From Prevotellaceae bacterium (GTDB taxonomy: Bacteria; Bacteroidota; Bacteroidia; Bacteroidales; Bacteroidaceae): a stretch of DNA of 64,000 nucleotides. Positions within the stretch are counted from its first letter, which is position 1, and each line of letters opens with the position of its first letter. The DNA lies in NCBI GenBank assembly GCA_015256945.1, contig JABZLB010000014.1, positions 1 to 64,000 of the forward strand, read 5' to 3'. The position numbers and the translations under genes were made by a program. The notes beneath the pieces are model-generated. The model searched no databases. It worked only from the letters and a program-made list of their open reading frames with translations, and was not told where the DNA came from. This document shows, piece by piece, positions 9,687-19,033 of this stretch.

Positions 9687-10337
9687 ATGCAGATTGACAC
9701 GTTATGGATGAAAACCAACTTCATGAGGTTTAACACGCAGTATTTCGACGGCGTGTTGCCCCTGCCCCGACTGCGTGCAGGCCGGTCGCGCACGCAGTTG
9801 GGTACCATGTCGTGCAAACGAAAGACGAGCTGGGGACGTACCAAACTATACGACTTTACGATTTCTTTGAGCAACTATTACGACCAAACCGAACACCAGT
9901 TCCAAAGCGTTTTGTTGCACGAAATGATACATTTAAGCATAGCCGTGAGCGGTGTAAAAGATACTTCGCCCCACGGCGTTGTATTCCGCGGCCTGATGCA
10001 ACGCCTCAACCGCGATGGCTGGGATATACAAATCATGACGAAAACGCGCGACTATACAAAAGCATACACAGGCTCTGCCGCTGTTATTGCCCAATATATT
10101 GTGCTGGCTCTCGAAATGAACGACGGCAAAAGGTTTCTCTCTTCCGTCAATCCGAAGTTTGTACGCGACATTAATCAACAATTAAGAACGATACCACAAA
10201 TAAGCCATTACGCCTGGTTTACTACCTCCGACCGCTGGTTTGAGGCTATGCCCAAGGTGCGATCGCTACGCGGTCGCCGTGTTACCGCCGAAGTTTTTCA
10301 GACTAAAACGCAGGCCATGAAGCCAATAAGCGTGTAG
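9687..10337 (+). CDS. SprT-like zinc protease-domain protein
   Basis: 216 residues. A SprT-like domain spans about residues 5-100, with a zincin motif HEMIH (H78, E79, H82) and a third probable zinc ligand at H96 in SPHG. SprT-like domains occur in bacterial proteins of unknown role and in the eukaryotic DNA-protein crosslink protease Spartan. The C-terminal half has no motif I recognise. It follows the phosphoesterase gene by 29 bp in the same direction. Protease activity is inferred from the motif only. Confidence 0.82.
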   Translation: MQIDTLWMKTNFMRFNTQYFDGVLPLPRLRAGRSRTQLGTMSCKRKTSWGRTKLYDFTISLSNYYDQTEHQFQSVLLHEMIHLSIAVSGVKDTSPHGVVFRGLMQRLNRDGWDIQIMTKTRDYTKAYTGSAAVIAQYIVLALEMNDGKRFLSSVNPKFVRDINQQLRTIPQISHYAWFTTSDRWFEAMPKVRSLRGRRVTAEVFQTKTQAMKPISV

Positions 10338-10453
10338 CATAATACGCCTCTCTGTCTTCCAAAAGCAAGAATAAACGACTTTGTTATTCTCCTAAGCCTA
10401 TTATGTTCAGCAGTTTTTTACTAACCATACTTGCATTTTCACGAAAACTATAT

Positions 10454-10461
10454 TATATTTG
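10454..10461 (+). promoter_or_regulatory. -7 promoter box for the small secreted protein gene
   Basis: TATATTTG followed by C matches the Bacteroidetes -7 box. It gives an mRNA leader of about 95 nt that contains a short inverted pair (ATAGGT and ACCTAT). Confidence 0.5.
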
Positions 10462-10561
10462 CAGAGTACCTTTATTTAGATATAGGTCAAGACTACAAAC
10501 CTATTGCTGAGGTATTCACTATCAAATTTGCTTATCATTCAATACTAAAAACATAAGACGT

Positions 10562-11107
10562 ATGAAAAAATTGTTATCGCTCTTTGTCATGCTCATGCTC
10601 TCCATAGCTCTGCATGCCCAACACAATGTGACCAAATTCTTAGGTATTCCCGTTGATGGTACGAAAACTTCCATGATACAAAAGCTAAAAAATAAAGGCT
10701 TTACGTATGATGTTAAAAATGATGTGCTATCAGGAGAATTTAATGGAGGAAGGGTCAATATTATTATTAAGACTTATAAAAACAAAGTATGGAGAATTGC
10801 TATTTTTAATCAAAATCCTTGTAATGAGGCACAAATTAAGACAAAATACAATAATCTCTGTCAGCAATTCAATAATAATGCCAAATACATATCGTTAGAG
10901 TCAAATGAGATTCCTGAAAATGAGGATATATCTTATCAAATGAGTGTAAATAGTAAAGAGTATCAATCAGCCTACTACCAACTACCGAAAGATGAAGAAT
11001 TATCTAAAAGATCTGTATGGTTTACCATTTTAGAAAATTATAGTAAATACAATCTGTATATATTCTACGACAACGAATACAACCACGATACGACAGATGA
11101 GTTATAA
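10562..11107 (+). CDS. Small secreted protein of unknown function
   Basis: 181 residues. Residues 1-20 are a typical signal peptide ending LHAQ, so the protein is exported. The mature part begins HNVTKFLGIPVDGTK and is rich in Asn, Lys and Tyr. I recall similar short secreted proteins in Bacteroides and Prevotella but know no function. The gene is visibly more AT-rich than its neighbours and has its own promoter box and a terminator (11204-11238), so it forms a separate unit. It could be a recently acquired or fast-evolving gene. Confidence 0.75.
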   Translation: MKKLLSLFVMLMLSIALHAQHNVTKFLGIPVDGTKTSMIQKLKNKGFTYDVKNDVLSGEFNGGRVNIIIKTYKNKVWRIAIFNQNPCNEAQIKTKYNNLCQQFNNNAKYISLESNEIPENEDISYQMSVNSKEYQSAYYQLPKDEELSKRSVWFTILENYSKYNLYIFYDNEYNHDTTDEL

Positions 11108-11203
11108 CATAACGATATTATCATATCACGATACGCTTATTCTACACAGCTGTTAACGATGATGGCATAACACGTTTAAACCCTTTTTATTACACCACGA
11201 TAC

Positions 11204-11238
11204 AACGGTTGCCCACACATGACGGGCAGCCGTTTTTT
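11204..11238 (+). terminator. Rho-independent terminator
   Basis: AACGGTTGCCC pairs with GGGCAGCCGTT (11 bp with one G-T pair) around a 9-nt loop and runs into TTTTTT. It ends the transcript of the small secreted protein gene. Confidence 0.85.
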
Positions 11239-11370
11239 GTATATAACCATTAATCTATAAAGTTGATTATCAACATAGAGGTATCTTAACAGGCTATCTT
11301 TCAGGGCATAACGTTAATATCACAATCTCCTTACAACATAAACCATCATCCATTAGCCTGTAAAGCTCAC

Positions 11371-11437
11371 TGTTCGACGGCCGTCAGCAGCGCGTACGAC
11401 GGTCGTCAAACGATGGGTGTGACGGCCGTCGAACAAC
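11371..11437 (+). repeat. GC-rich palindromic intergenic element, family A, copy 1 (short form)
   Basis: Three 10-bp palindromes of the type GACGGCCGTC begin at 11376, 11398 and 11421, a spacing of 22 and 23 bp. The outer ones sit in a perfect 15-bp inverted repeat (11371-11385 and 11421-11435, TGTTCGACGGCCGTC). It resembles copies 2 and 3 at 19274 and 29188 with the middle part collapsed. It lies in the 537-bp gap between the small secreted protein gene and the Pif1-like helicase gene. That gap otherwise holds a terminator and a promoter box. Confidence 0.85.
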
Positions 11438-11568
11438 ATGTATCACGAGCGCCGAACGATGACCCTTATCGCGTAAACACAAATAGAGAACATCGATAAG
11501 CTAAATAGATTATAGCACGAAGGATATGCAAAGCCATCGTAAAGGTAGAAACTTCCACAAAAAAAGAG

Positions 11569-11576
11569 TATCTTTG
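11569..11576 (+). promoter_or_regulatory. -7 promoter box for the Pif1-like helicase gene
   Basis: TATCTTTG followed by C, 68 bp before the ATG at 11645, matches the Bacteroidetes -7 consensus. Confidence 0.6.
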
Positions 11577-11644
11577 CATAAGGCAGACCGCACACGCTAC
11601 TACCCCAATGCACCCGTCTGCCCCACATCGTACACACCAAAAAC

Positions 11645-13519
11645 ATGGAACATAACAAGGAGCTGGCAACAGCATGGGAATTTGTTGAGCACACAGGCAC
11701 AAGCATTTTCCTGACGGGAAAGGCTGGAACAGGCAAGACAACGTTCCTCAAAACCGTTAGGGAACGTTCATCAAAACGCATGATTGTGGTTGCCCCAACA
11801 GGCGTAGCGGCCATCAATGCCGGTGGAGTTACCATACATTCGTTCTTTCAACTGCCTATCACACCGTATGTTCCGGGAGCGTCTATACGCGACCGCTACG
11901 ACTTTAGCAAGGAGAAACGCCGCATCATACGGTCGTTAGACATGGTGGTGATTGACGAAATTTCGATGGTAAGAGCCGATTTACTCGATGCCATCGACTT
12001 TGTCTTGCGCCGCTATCGCGATGCTACGCAACCCTTTGGAGGCGTGCAACTACTGATGATTGGTGACTTGCAGCAGCTCACGCCCGTTGTAACGCCCCGC
12101 GATGCTGAGGTATTACACAATTATTATAGCACGCCCTACTTCTTCGGTTCAAAAGCATTGCAGCAGATAAACTATGTTACCATACAGCTCACACGCGTGT
12201 ACAGGCAACAGGATGAAAGGTTTATCACGATACTAAATCATATTCGTGACGGGAACCCGAAATCGTACGAGCTGGCCCTTTTAAACACCCGTTGTAAATA
12301 TTCGTTTGTTCCTCGTCCTGAAGACGGGTATATAAGGCTGACCACACACAACCGTATGGCCGACAGATATAACGAATACGAGCTGCAAAAACTGCCCGGA
12401 CGATGCATAGGTTTTGATGCCGAGGTGAAGGGAGAATTTCCTTCACAGAACTATCCTGCCGAAGAACGGCTCACCCTAAAGGCCGGTGCCCAGGTTATGT
12501 TTATTAAGAACGACACCTCGGGAAGGCACTTATACTATAACGGCCGCATAGGCTACATTACGTCAATCAGCAAAAATGGGATAAGCGTCAGGTGCTCGGG
12601 CGACAACGAAGACATTAAGGTTGAACAGCAGGAATGGGAAAATACACGATACGTTATTAACCCTTCGACAAAGGTTATCGAGACGCAGGTGCAGGGTGTG
12701 TTCCGTCAATATCCCCTCCGGCTGGCGTGGGCCATTACCATTCACAAAAGTCAGGGGCTTACATTTGAGCATGCAATCATCGATGCATCACGCTCGTTTG
12801 CACCGGGTCAGGTTTATGTGGCACTAAGCCGGTGCAAGAGTTTGGAAGGCCTTGTGCTGGCATCGCCCATCAACGAAGATGGAATTATCAATGACAGTCG
12901 TGTTTCTGACTATATCTCGCGGCAGCAACAGGCGGCCGAAGAGAGCATAGAACAGCTGCCCGACCTGAAGGAAGAATACTACCGCACGCAACTGTTGGAT
13001 ATGTTTAACTTTACTGACATATACAATGCACAACAAATGCTGAACCGCGTATTGCTGGAACACTTTCGGTCGTACCCGCGCATGACGCTGTTTCATAAGC
13101 TTGTTTTGCAGAACATAAAGACAAAAGTGATTGACGTTGCCTACAAATGGCTGACGGTAATACGCCATACGTCAGTAACCGACATGCACTCGGAGGCCTT
13201 TCTTTTGCGCGTAAGGCGGAGTGCTGACTACTTTGCAGCCGAGCTGAAAGCGCAAATACCCGAACTGCTTGAGAAAACAAAGACATTGCAAAGTCAGAAC
13301 CAACGCACGGCCGAACTGCTGGAAGAGCGTTACAAAGACCTTTGGATGGCTTACCTGCAAAAGGAAAATCTGCTCGACCTGATGGCCGAAGAACCGTTCG
13401 ATGTGCACGTTTACATGCGCCATAAACAGGAAACCATGCTCGACGCTACGGAGAAAGTGAACCCTGACGGCGGGCAAAAGAAACGCCGCAAACGTAGAGT
13501 TATTAAGGCGCAGGCGTAA
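11645..13519 (+). CDS. Pif1-like superfamily 1B DNA helicase
   Basis: 624 residues. The helicase core covers about 1-430. Walker A is GKAGTGKTT (25-33), motif Ia is APTGVAAINAGG, Walker B is VVIDEISMV, and motif VI is VYVALSRCKSLEGL. The region HKSQGLTFEHA is a further conserved motif. Pif1 enzymes move 5' to 3' on DNA and resolve G-quadruplexes and R-loops; a Bacteroides Pif1 has been studied structurally. The C-terminal 200 residues, charged and helical, are an extra domain whose role I cannot name. Its 3' end overlaps the convergent lipoprotein gene by 17 bp. Confidence 0.9.
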   Translation: MEHNKELATAWEFVEHTGTSIFLTGKAGTGKTTFLKTVRERSSKRMIVVAPTGVAAINAGGVTIHSFFQLPITPYVPGASIRDRYDFSKEKRRIIRSLDMVVIDEISMVRADLLDAIDFVLRRYRDATQPFGGVQLLMIGDLQQLTPVVTPRDAEVLHNYYSTPYFFGSKALQQINYVTIQLTRVYRQQDERFITILNHIRDGNPKSYELALLNTRCKYSFVPRPEDGYIRLTTHNRMADRYNEYELQKLPGRCIGFDAEVKGEFPSQNYPAEERLTLKAGAQVMFIKNDTSGRHLYYNGRIGYITSISKNGISVRCSGDNEDIKVEQQEWENTRYVINPSTKVIETQVQGVFRQYPLRLAWAITIHKSQGLTFEHAIIDASRSFAPGQVYVALSRCKSLEGLVLASPINEDGIINDSRVSDYISRQQQAAEESIEQLPDLKEEYYRTQLLDMFNFTDIYNAQQMLNRVLLEHFRSYPRMTLFHKLVLQNIKTKVIDVAYKWLTVIRHTSVTDMHSEAFLLRVRRSADYFAAELKAQIPELLEKTKTLQSQNQRTAELLEERYKDLWMAYLQKENLLDLMAEEPFDVHVYMRHKQETMLDATEKVNPDGGQKKRRKRRVIKAQA

Positions 13520-13955
13520 TATTTTTAGCCGCAATAACCTTAACTTCCTTCACCACGGTATCGCCACGGTGCGATGCCCACAGCTTTATTCGTACGATGC
13601 TACCCACATCTGCCCTGCCCTCTACACGAATACGGCGGCCCTTACGGCGAACAATGGTATCACGACGACTGGGATAACTCACCAACTGCAGCTCGCGACG
13701 GGTAGATCCTTCACCCACATAAAAGACGTTGATACTATCAGGACGTCGGGCCATGGCGGTGCTGTCGGCCCTGCGTTGACGGTTAATTTGTGTAGTATCA
13801 GGCGGATAAAACTCGGCTGATGCGACAGTATCGCCGGGATTATCCTTTGGAGCCATGCGACATGAACCGGCAAAAAAGGCTGACGTCACAGGCAACAACA
13901 AAAGGGTTGCCTGAAGAATGACAGCGCGGAAACCACATTTTTTATTTTCAATCAT
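13503..13955 (-). CDS. Putative lipoprotein of unknown function
   Basis: 150 residues. The N-terminus has a hydrophobic segment followed by AFFAGSC, a passable lipobox with Cys at about residue 32, so it is probably anchored in the membrane. The middle (residues about 40-85) is Asp/Thr/Arg-rich and looks disordered. The C-terminal part (VGSIVRIKLWASHRGDTVVKEVKV) looks like a small beta fold. No known family was recognised. It starts 15 bp after the serine dehydratase gene and may share its transcript. Confidence 0.7.
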   Translation of the reverse strand: MIENKKCGFRAVILQATLLLLPVTSAFFAGSCRMAPKDNPGDTVASAEFYPPDTTQINRQRRADSTAMARRPDSINVFYVGEGSTRRELQLVSYPSRRDTIVRRKGRRIRVEGRADVGSIVRIKLWASHRGDTVVKEVKVIAAKNITPAP

Positions 13956-13970
13956 AACGAAAGGCGATAA

Positions 13971-15212
13971 CTATTTCTGTTCGGTTTCGTGTACAAAATC
14001 GGGCGAAGCGGCAAGTCCTCCCTCGCCGGTTTCCTTGTAAAGCGACGGCAAGTCGTGACCTGTCTGCTTCATAACATCGACCACACGGTCGAAACTTACC
14101 CGGTGCTTGCCGTCAGAGAAAGAGGCATACAAATTGGAATCGAGGGCACGCGTGGCGGCAAAGGCATTACGTTCAATGCACGGAATTTGAACTAAACCAC
14201 ATACAGGGTCGCACGTCATGCCAAGATGGTGCTCCAATCCCATCTCTGCGGCATACTCAATTTGGGACGGACTGCCACCGAAAAGCTGGCAAATAGCAGC
14301 CGATGCCATGGCACAAGCCACGCCAACCTCACCTTGACAGCCCACATCGGCACCTGAAATGGAGGCGTTTTCCTTTACAATGTTGCCTACTAAACCCGCT
14401 GTAGCCAGGGCGTTCAGGATGCGACGCTCGGAAAAACCGTGGCCTTTCCACAGATGATACAGCACGGCAGGCAACACGCCGCAGCTGCCACAGGTGGGCG
14501 CTGTAACAATAATGCCGCCCGAAGCATTCTCTTCACTCACGGCCAAAGCGTAGGCATAAACCAGCGCACGCGTCTGTAATGTAGCCTTATAACCCTGCGC
14601 TTTCACATAATATACGGGAGCTTTGCGCTGTAAATTCAACGGTCCGGGCAGGCGTCCCTCATGATTTACGCCACGCTCTACACTTTCACGCATAGCCGCC
14701 CACACCGTACTAAGGTAGTCCCAAAGTGAGGAATCTTCAGTCTGTTGAACGTATTCCCAATAGGCCCGGCCTGTATCGTCACACCATTTCTGTATATCAC
14801 ACAAGTGGGTAAGCTCGTAAATATCCTTTGTTTCGGTAAGATAGCCGGCAGGTTTATCGCCTTCGGAGAGTGCTCCGCCGCCAATAGAGTAAACCGTCCA
14901 CGATGCCGACGGCTCACCATCAGGCGTATCAGAGGTAAAGGTTTCGAAAGTCATGCCGTTGGGATGGAACGGTAAGAAGACCGAAGGCTTCCATACAATC
15001 TCGACAGATGCTTGCTTTTCGAGCACTTCGCGTATGGCAATGTCGGTCATATGACCACGTCCGGTAGCAGCCAGACTGCCGTAAAGCGTCACCCTGAACG
15101 ACCGGGCCTCAGGATGAAGACGCAAAAAAATCTGCGAGGCTTTGTGAGGACCCATGGTGTGTGACGACGATGGGCCCTTGCCAATACGATATATTTCGCG
15201 AAGCGATTTCAT
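13971..15212 (-). CDS. sdaA: L-serine ammonia-lyase (serine dehydratase), iron-sulfur type, single chain
   Basis: 413 residues, single-chain form with the beta domain (GPSSSHTMGP at about 13-22) joined to the alpha domain. The cysteines that should bind the 4Fe-4S cluster lie in CGSC (about 241), GCQGEVG (about 290) and CDPVCGLVQIPC (about 333-344). The enzyme converts L-serine to pyruvate and ammonia. It is preceded by the terminator of the etf operon (15239-15265) and so probably has its own promoter. The downstream lipoprotein gene may be cotranscribed. Confidence 0.95.
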   Translation of the reverse strand: MKSLREIYRIGKGPSSSHTMGPHKASQIFLRLHPEARSFRVTLYGSLAATGRGHMTDIAIREVLEKQASVEIVWKPSVFLPFHPNGMTFETFTSDTPDGEPSASWTVYSIGGGALSEGDKPAGYLTETKDIYELTHLCDIQKWCDDTGRAYWEYVQQTEDSSLWDYLSTVWAAMRESVERGVNHEGRLPGPLNLQRKAPVYYVKAQGYKATLQTRALVYAYALAVSEENASGGIIVTAPTCGSCGVLPAVLYHLWKGHGFSERRILNALATAGLVGNIVKENASISGADVGCQGEVGVACAMASAAICQLFGGSPSQIEYAAEMGLEHHLGMTCDPVCGLVQIPCIERNAFAATRALDSNLYASFSDGKHRVSFDRVVDVMKQTGHDLPSLYKETGEGGLAASPDFVHETEQK

Positions 15213-15238
15213 ATAAAATGTATGATTAAATGTAAGAA

Positions 15239-15265
15239 AGCCTCCCTCCGCCCAGGAGAGAGGCT
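15239..15265 (-). terminator. Terminator of the etfB-etfA-acyl-CoA dehydrogenase operon
   Basis: On the minus strand an 11-bp stem (AGCCTCTCTCC with GGAGGGAGGCT, one G-T pair) closes a 5-nt loop and runs into TTCTT. It lies about 80 bp after the dehydrogenase stop and before sdaA. Confidence 0.75.
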
Positions 15266-15345
15266 CTTCATTTTAGCCGTCTGAAATATGCCTTTTCTAC
15301 GCCAATGGTTTGGAAAAACTGTTTCAGAACAGGCAGATAACGTTA

Positions 15346-17037
15346 TTAAGCCTTGAAGTTTTCGAGGGCATCGGCACTGAAATTCATGATATAGGCATGA
15401 GCACCTACACATATTTCTTCAGCCATACGCACGAAAACATGGGCACTTTGCGTAAATTCTTCAGGACAATTGGTAGCATCATCCAGCAACATTAATGCCA
15501 TAACGATGTATCCTGTCATGTCATAGAGGCGACGTGCAAGGAAGTCATGTTCGTCCTGATCGTCGTCATTCTTCAGCTTTTCAATTGCTTCGGCATAGAG
15601 TTCTACACAGCGATTCACGCGCTTTTTGAGCTCTTTGAGGTCACTCGCCACCTCGGTTTCAAGCATTTCCTGCATGATATTGAGGTAGGTTCCGTTGGTA
15701 ATGTAACGGACAGCTGCCACAACCTGAAGCTGTGTAGTACCTTCATAGATGGAGAAAATGCGGGCATCGCGCATCAATCGCTGTGCCTTGTACTCCATAA
15801 TAAAGCCCGAACCGCCGTGAACGCTGACGCAATCGTAGGCATTCTGGTTCGCAAACTCTGAAGCCATACCCTTGCTAAGCGGTGTGAACGCATCGGCAAG
15901 ACGACTGTATTTCTTCAGTTCCTGACGCTCTTCAGGCGTAAGTTTGCGCTCGCGTGAGATGTCTTCGAGGGTCTTGTAAATATCAACGTAGCGAGAAGTT
16001 TGATATAAAACCGTACGGCTGCCGTCGATTTTTGCCTTCATGCGCGACAGCATGTCGTACACTGCAGGGAATTCTATAATCTTCTTTCCGAACTGGGCAC
16101 GGTCCTTTGCATATGAAAGGGCCTGGTCATAAGCCTCTTGTTCGAGGCCGACGCTTTGCGCAGCGATGCCCAAACGTGCACCATTCATCAGGCTCATTAC
16201 GTACTTAATCAAACCCAATCGCTGGCTTCCGCAAAGTTCTGCCTTGGCATTTTTATAGGTCAATTCGCAAGTAGGCGAGCCGTGTATGCCCAATTTGTTC
16301 TCGATATGACGTACATCTACTCCGCCGTCGCGCTTGTCATAGATAAACATTGACAGGCCGCGGCCGTCGCGTGTACCGGCTTCTGAGCGCGCAAGAACGA
16401 GGTGAATATCCGAATCGCCGTTCGTAATGAAACGCTTTACACCATTTAATCGCCATGTGCCGTCGGCGTCCTGTGTAGCCTTTAACATCACACGCTGCAG
16501 GTCAGAACCCGCATCTGGCTCAGTCAAATCCATTGACATGGTCTCACCTGCGCAAATACGGGGGATGTATTTAGCCTGTTGTTCGGGTGAGCCAAACTCG
16601 TAAAGGGTATCAATACAGCTTTGAAGGCTCCATATATTCTGAAAGCCTGAATCGGCCGCAGAGACGATTTCTGACAACATTGAGAACACAGTGATGGGCA
16701 GATTTAATCCACCAAAGCGACGCGGCATGCTTATACCCCAGAGGCCTGCCTTACGTGTAGCCTCGAGGTTTTCGAAAGTTTTGCTCGCATATACCATGCG
16801 TCCGTCAACGAGATGAGGGCCTTCCTGGTCGACGCTTTCAGAGTTAGGCTCGATGATATTGCGCGAAACATCGTCGGTAATATCGAGCAGACGCTTGTAG
16901 TTTTCGATGGCATCGTCGTAGTTTACGGGTGCATCGTCAAACTGTTCCTTCTCTGTATAGTTTCTCTCTTTGAGCTCAACGATCCTCTTCATGAGAGGAC
17001 TGTTCAGATAATATTGTAATTTTTTTACGTCTACCAT
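15346..17037 (-). CDS. Acyl-CoA dehydrogenase family protein
   Basis: 563 residues, the long form seen in Bacteroidetes next to electron transfer flavoprotein genes. The N-terminal helical domain, the middle beta domain (MDLTEPDAGSD and RFITNGDSD) and the C-terminal helical domain (ARLGIAAQSVG, RAQFGKKI) are present. The probable catalytic glutamate is in IYEGTTQLQ at about residue 429. An extra C-terminal helical domain follows (about 460-563). It oxidises an acyl-CoA and passes electrons to the EtfAB encoded just upstream; the chain length and physiological role are not visible. The gap to etfA is 2 bp. Confidence 0.93.
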   Translation of the reverse strand: MVDVKKLQYYLNSPLMKRIVELKERNYTEKEQFDDAPVNYDDAIENYKRLLDITDDVSRNIIEPNSESVDQEGPHLVDGRMVYASKTFENLEATRKAGLWGISMPRRFGGLNLPITVFSMLSEIVSAADSGFQNIWSLQSCIDTLYEFGSPEQQAKYIPRICAGETMSMDLTEPDAGSDLQRVMLKATQDADGTWRLNGVKRFITNGDSDIHLVLARSEAGTRDGRGLSMFIYDKRDGGVDVRHIENKLGIHGSPTCELTYKNAKAELCGSQRLGLIKYVMSLMNGARLGIAAQSVGLEQEAYDQALSYAKDRAQFGKKIIEFPAVYDMLSRMKAKIDGSRTVLYQTSRYVDIYKTLEDISRERKLTPEERQELKKYSRLADAFTPLSKGMASEFANQNAYDCVSVHGGSGFIMEYKAQRLMRDARIFSIYEGTTQLQVVAAVRYITNGTYLNIMQEMLETEVASDLKELKKRVNRCVELYAEAIEKLKNDDDQDEHDFLARRLYDMTGYIVMALMLLDDATNCPEEFTQSAHVFVRMAEEICVGAHAYIMNFSADALENFKA

Positions 17038-17039
17038 GG

Positions 17040-18062
17040 TTATTTCGTGTTCTGCTTATAATATTTAATGAGCTTCGGAACGACCTCCTCCACTGTGCCG
17101 TTAATCACATAGTCGGCTATTGCATTGATGGGAGCATCGGGGTCGCTGTTGATAGAGATGATGATTCCCGAGTCTTGCATGCCCGAAATATGCTGAATTT
17201 GTCCTGAGATACCACAAGCAATGTATACCTTTGGGTGCACGGTTACACCGGTTTGACCCACTTGTCGGTCGTGATCTACCCAGCCAGCGTCTACCGCTGC
17301 GCGGCTTGCGCCAACCTCTCCATGAAGTTCTTTTGCCAGTTCGAAAAGCATATCGAAGCCCTCTTTTGAGCCTACGCCGTAACCTCCAGCCACAACAATG
17401 GGGGCCGCTTTGAGGTTATTCTTCGAAGGTTCAACGTGACGGTCGATGACCTGCACGGCATAAGATGCAGCCGATACATAGTCGTCAACCTTCGGATACA
17501 CCACTTCGCCTTTGGCTTTACCTTCATAACGAGCCTTCTTCATGACGCCCGAACGAACGGTTGCCATCTGTGGGCGATGGTCAGGATTGACAATTGTTGC
17601 TACGATATTGCCACCGAATGCGGGACGAATGGCGTGAAGCATGTTCTCATAATGGCGGTTATTCTTCTTGTCGTCGTAGTCGCCAATCTCCAATTGCGTG
17701 CAATCGGCCGTCAGTCCAGAGGTTAATGCGGCCGATACTCTTGGCCCAAGGTCGCGCCCTATCACCGTAGCACCCATGAGAGCTATCTGTGGTTGTTCCT
17801 CCTTAAAGAGCTTTACGACAACGTCTGTATGGGGTGCAGATGTGTAAGGAAAAAGGCCTTTGCCGTCAAAAACAAACAGTTTGTCAACGCCATAAGGCAG
17901 AATTTGATCTTCAACCTTGCCCTTAATGTTGCTGCCTGCAACCACAGCTTCGAGATCAACACCCAATTTATTGGCCAGCTTACGACCCTTTGTGAGAAGC
18001 TCCTGCGATACTTCCTGAACGGTTGTACCTTCTACTTCGCAATAAACAAATACGTTATTCAT
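17040..18062 (-). CDS. etfA: Electron transfer flavoprotein alpha subunit
   Basis: 340 residues (FixB/EtfA). The C-terminal FAD-binding region is clear: GGYGVGSKEGF, GASRAAVDAGW, GQTGVTVHPKVYIACGISG and the end SINSDPDAPIN. The N-terminal domain is the EtfAB nucleotide-fold type. With EtfB it forms a soluble FAD/AMP (or two-FAD) electron carrier for the downstream acyl-CoA dehydrogenase. It lies 9 bp after etfB and 2 bp before the dehydrogenase, so the three form one transcript. Confidence 0.96.
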   Translation of the reverse strand: MNNVFVYCEVEGTTVQEVSQELLTKGRKLANKLGVDLEAVVAGSNIKGKVEDQILPYGVDKLFVFDGKGLFPYTSAPHTDVVVKLFKEEQPQIALMGATVIGRDLGPRVSAALTSGLTADCTQLEIGDYDDKKNNRHYENMLHAIRPAFGGNIVATIVNPDHRPQMATVRSGVMKKARYEGKAKGEVVYPKVDDYVSAASYAVQVIDRHVEPSKNNLKAAPIVVAGGYGVGSKEGFDMLFELAKELHGEVGASRAAVDAGWVDHDRQVGQTGVTVHPKVYIACGISGQIQHISGMQDSGIIISINSDPDAPINAIADYVINGTVEEVVPKLIKYYKQNTK

Positions 18063-18071
18063 ATCTCTTGA

Positions 18072-18956
18072 TTAGCCAATAATGTTTTTATCCAACAATT
18101 CTTTAACAAGGCCTTCAACGTCATTGTCAGACCCTGACAATGTAGTTGTTTCCTTTGCCTGAAATACAATGTTCTTCACTGCGCTTACTTTTGTAGGTGA
18201 TCCTGCCAGTCCACACTGTTCGTAATCGGCGCCACAGTCGGCAATACTCCATTGTCCGAGTGTCAGATAAGGACGTGTTTCATACAGCTCTGTCCAGGGT
18301 TCGTCACCCTTACGCTCCATGGGGCAGGTAGCATACTTGTATTTAAACACGCGCTTTACGTTGCAAGGGCGGGCAGGTGCTGCCGAACCATTAACGGTGA
18401 TAACAACAGGAAGCGGAGCCACTACCGTTTCTACGCCTCCGTCAATATGGCGGCGGATGGTTGCCTTGCCGTCCTCAACCTTCAACACTTCTTCAGCATA
18501 AGTAACCTGGTTAAGGCCTAATTTCTGAGCCACCTGCGGACCAACCTGTGCCGTATCGCCGTCGATGGCCTGCCGACCACCCAATACAATGTCGACGTGT
18601 TCAACCTCCTTGTCAATCTTTTCAATAGCCTTGCTCAGGAAATAAGAGGTAGCAAGCGTATCGGCACCGGCACTCTTACGGTCGGTCAACAGCCATCCGC
18701 GGTCGGCACCACGGTATAATCCCTGGCGGATAATTTCGCCTGCGCGGGGAGGGCCCATCGTAACGATGCCCACATGAATATTATCAGGGTCGAGGTCCTT
18801 GATGCGAAGAGCCTGTTCCAGGGCGTTTAAGTCCTCCGGATTAAAGATGGCAGGCAGGACGGCACGGTTGACAGTGCCTTCGGCTGTCATGGCATCCTTA
18901 CCCACATTTCGTGTGTCTGGTACCTGCTTGGCAAGTACAACGATATTCAATTTCAT
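18072..18956 (-). CDS. etfB: Electron transfer flavoprotein beta subunit
   Basis: 294 residues from the ATG giving MKLNIVVLAKQVPDT; a TTG two codons earlier also opens the frame but is less likely. Typical EtfB motifs are GPPRAGEIIRQGLYRGAD, GGRQAIDGDTAQVGPQVA (residues about 130-147) and PLPVVITVNG. It is the first gene of the etfB-etfA-dehydrogenase operon. A good promoter and an unusual palindromic site lie upstream (19002-19098). Confidence 0.96.
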   Translation of the reverse strand: MKLNIVVLAKQVPDTRNVGKDAMTAEGTVNRAVLPAIFNPEDLNALEQALRIKDLDPDNIHVGIVTMGPPRAGEIIRQGLYRGADRGWLLTDRKSAGADTLATSYFLSKAIEKIDKEVEHVDIVLGGRQAIDGDTAQVGPQVAQKLGLNQVTYAEEVLKVEDGKATIRRHIDGGVETVVAPLPVVITVNGSAAPARPCNVKRVFKYKYATCPMERKGDEPWTELYETRPYLTLGQWSIADCGADYEQCGLAGSPTKVSAVKNIVFQAKETTTLSGSDNDVEGLVKELLDKNIIG

Positions 18957-19001
18957 AAACAAATGATATAATTATGATCTCTTTTACTACCAAATTACGG
19001 G

Positions 19002-19033
19002 CAAATTTACTAACATTTTGCTTTTCGGCCAAA
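19002..19033 (-). promoter_or_regulatory. Promoter of the etfBA-dehydrogenase operon
   Basis: On the minus strand TTTG (19033-19030) is followed after 20 bp by TAAATTTG (19009-19002), a good -33/-7 pair for a Bacteroidetes promoter. It points at etfB, with a leader of about 40 nt. Confidence 0.65.

Noticed and set aside
10338..10561. tRNA gene in the gap after the SprT-like gene
   Set aside because: No cloverleaf arms or TTCRA motif in the right place; only a promoter box and leader are visible.
11371..11437. CRISPR array
   Set aside because: Units are 10 bp palindromes with 12-13 bp spacers that resemble one another; this is not the repeat/spacer size of CRISPR and there are no cas genes.
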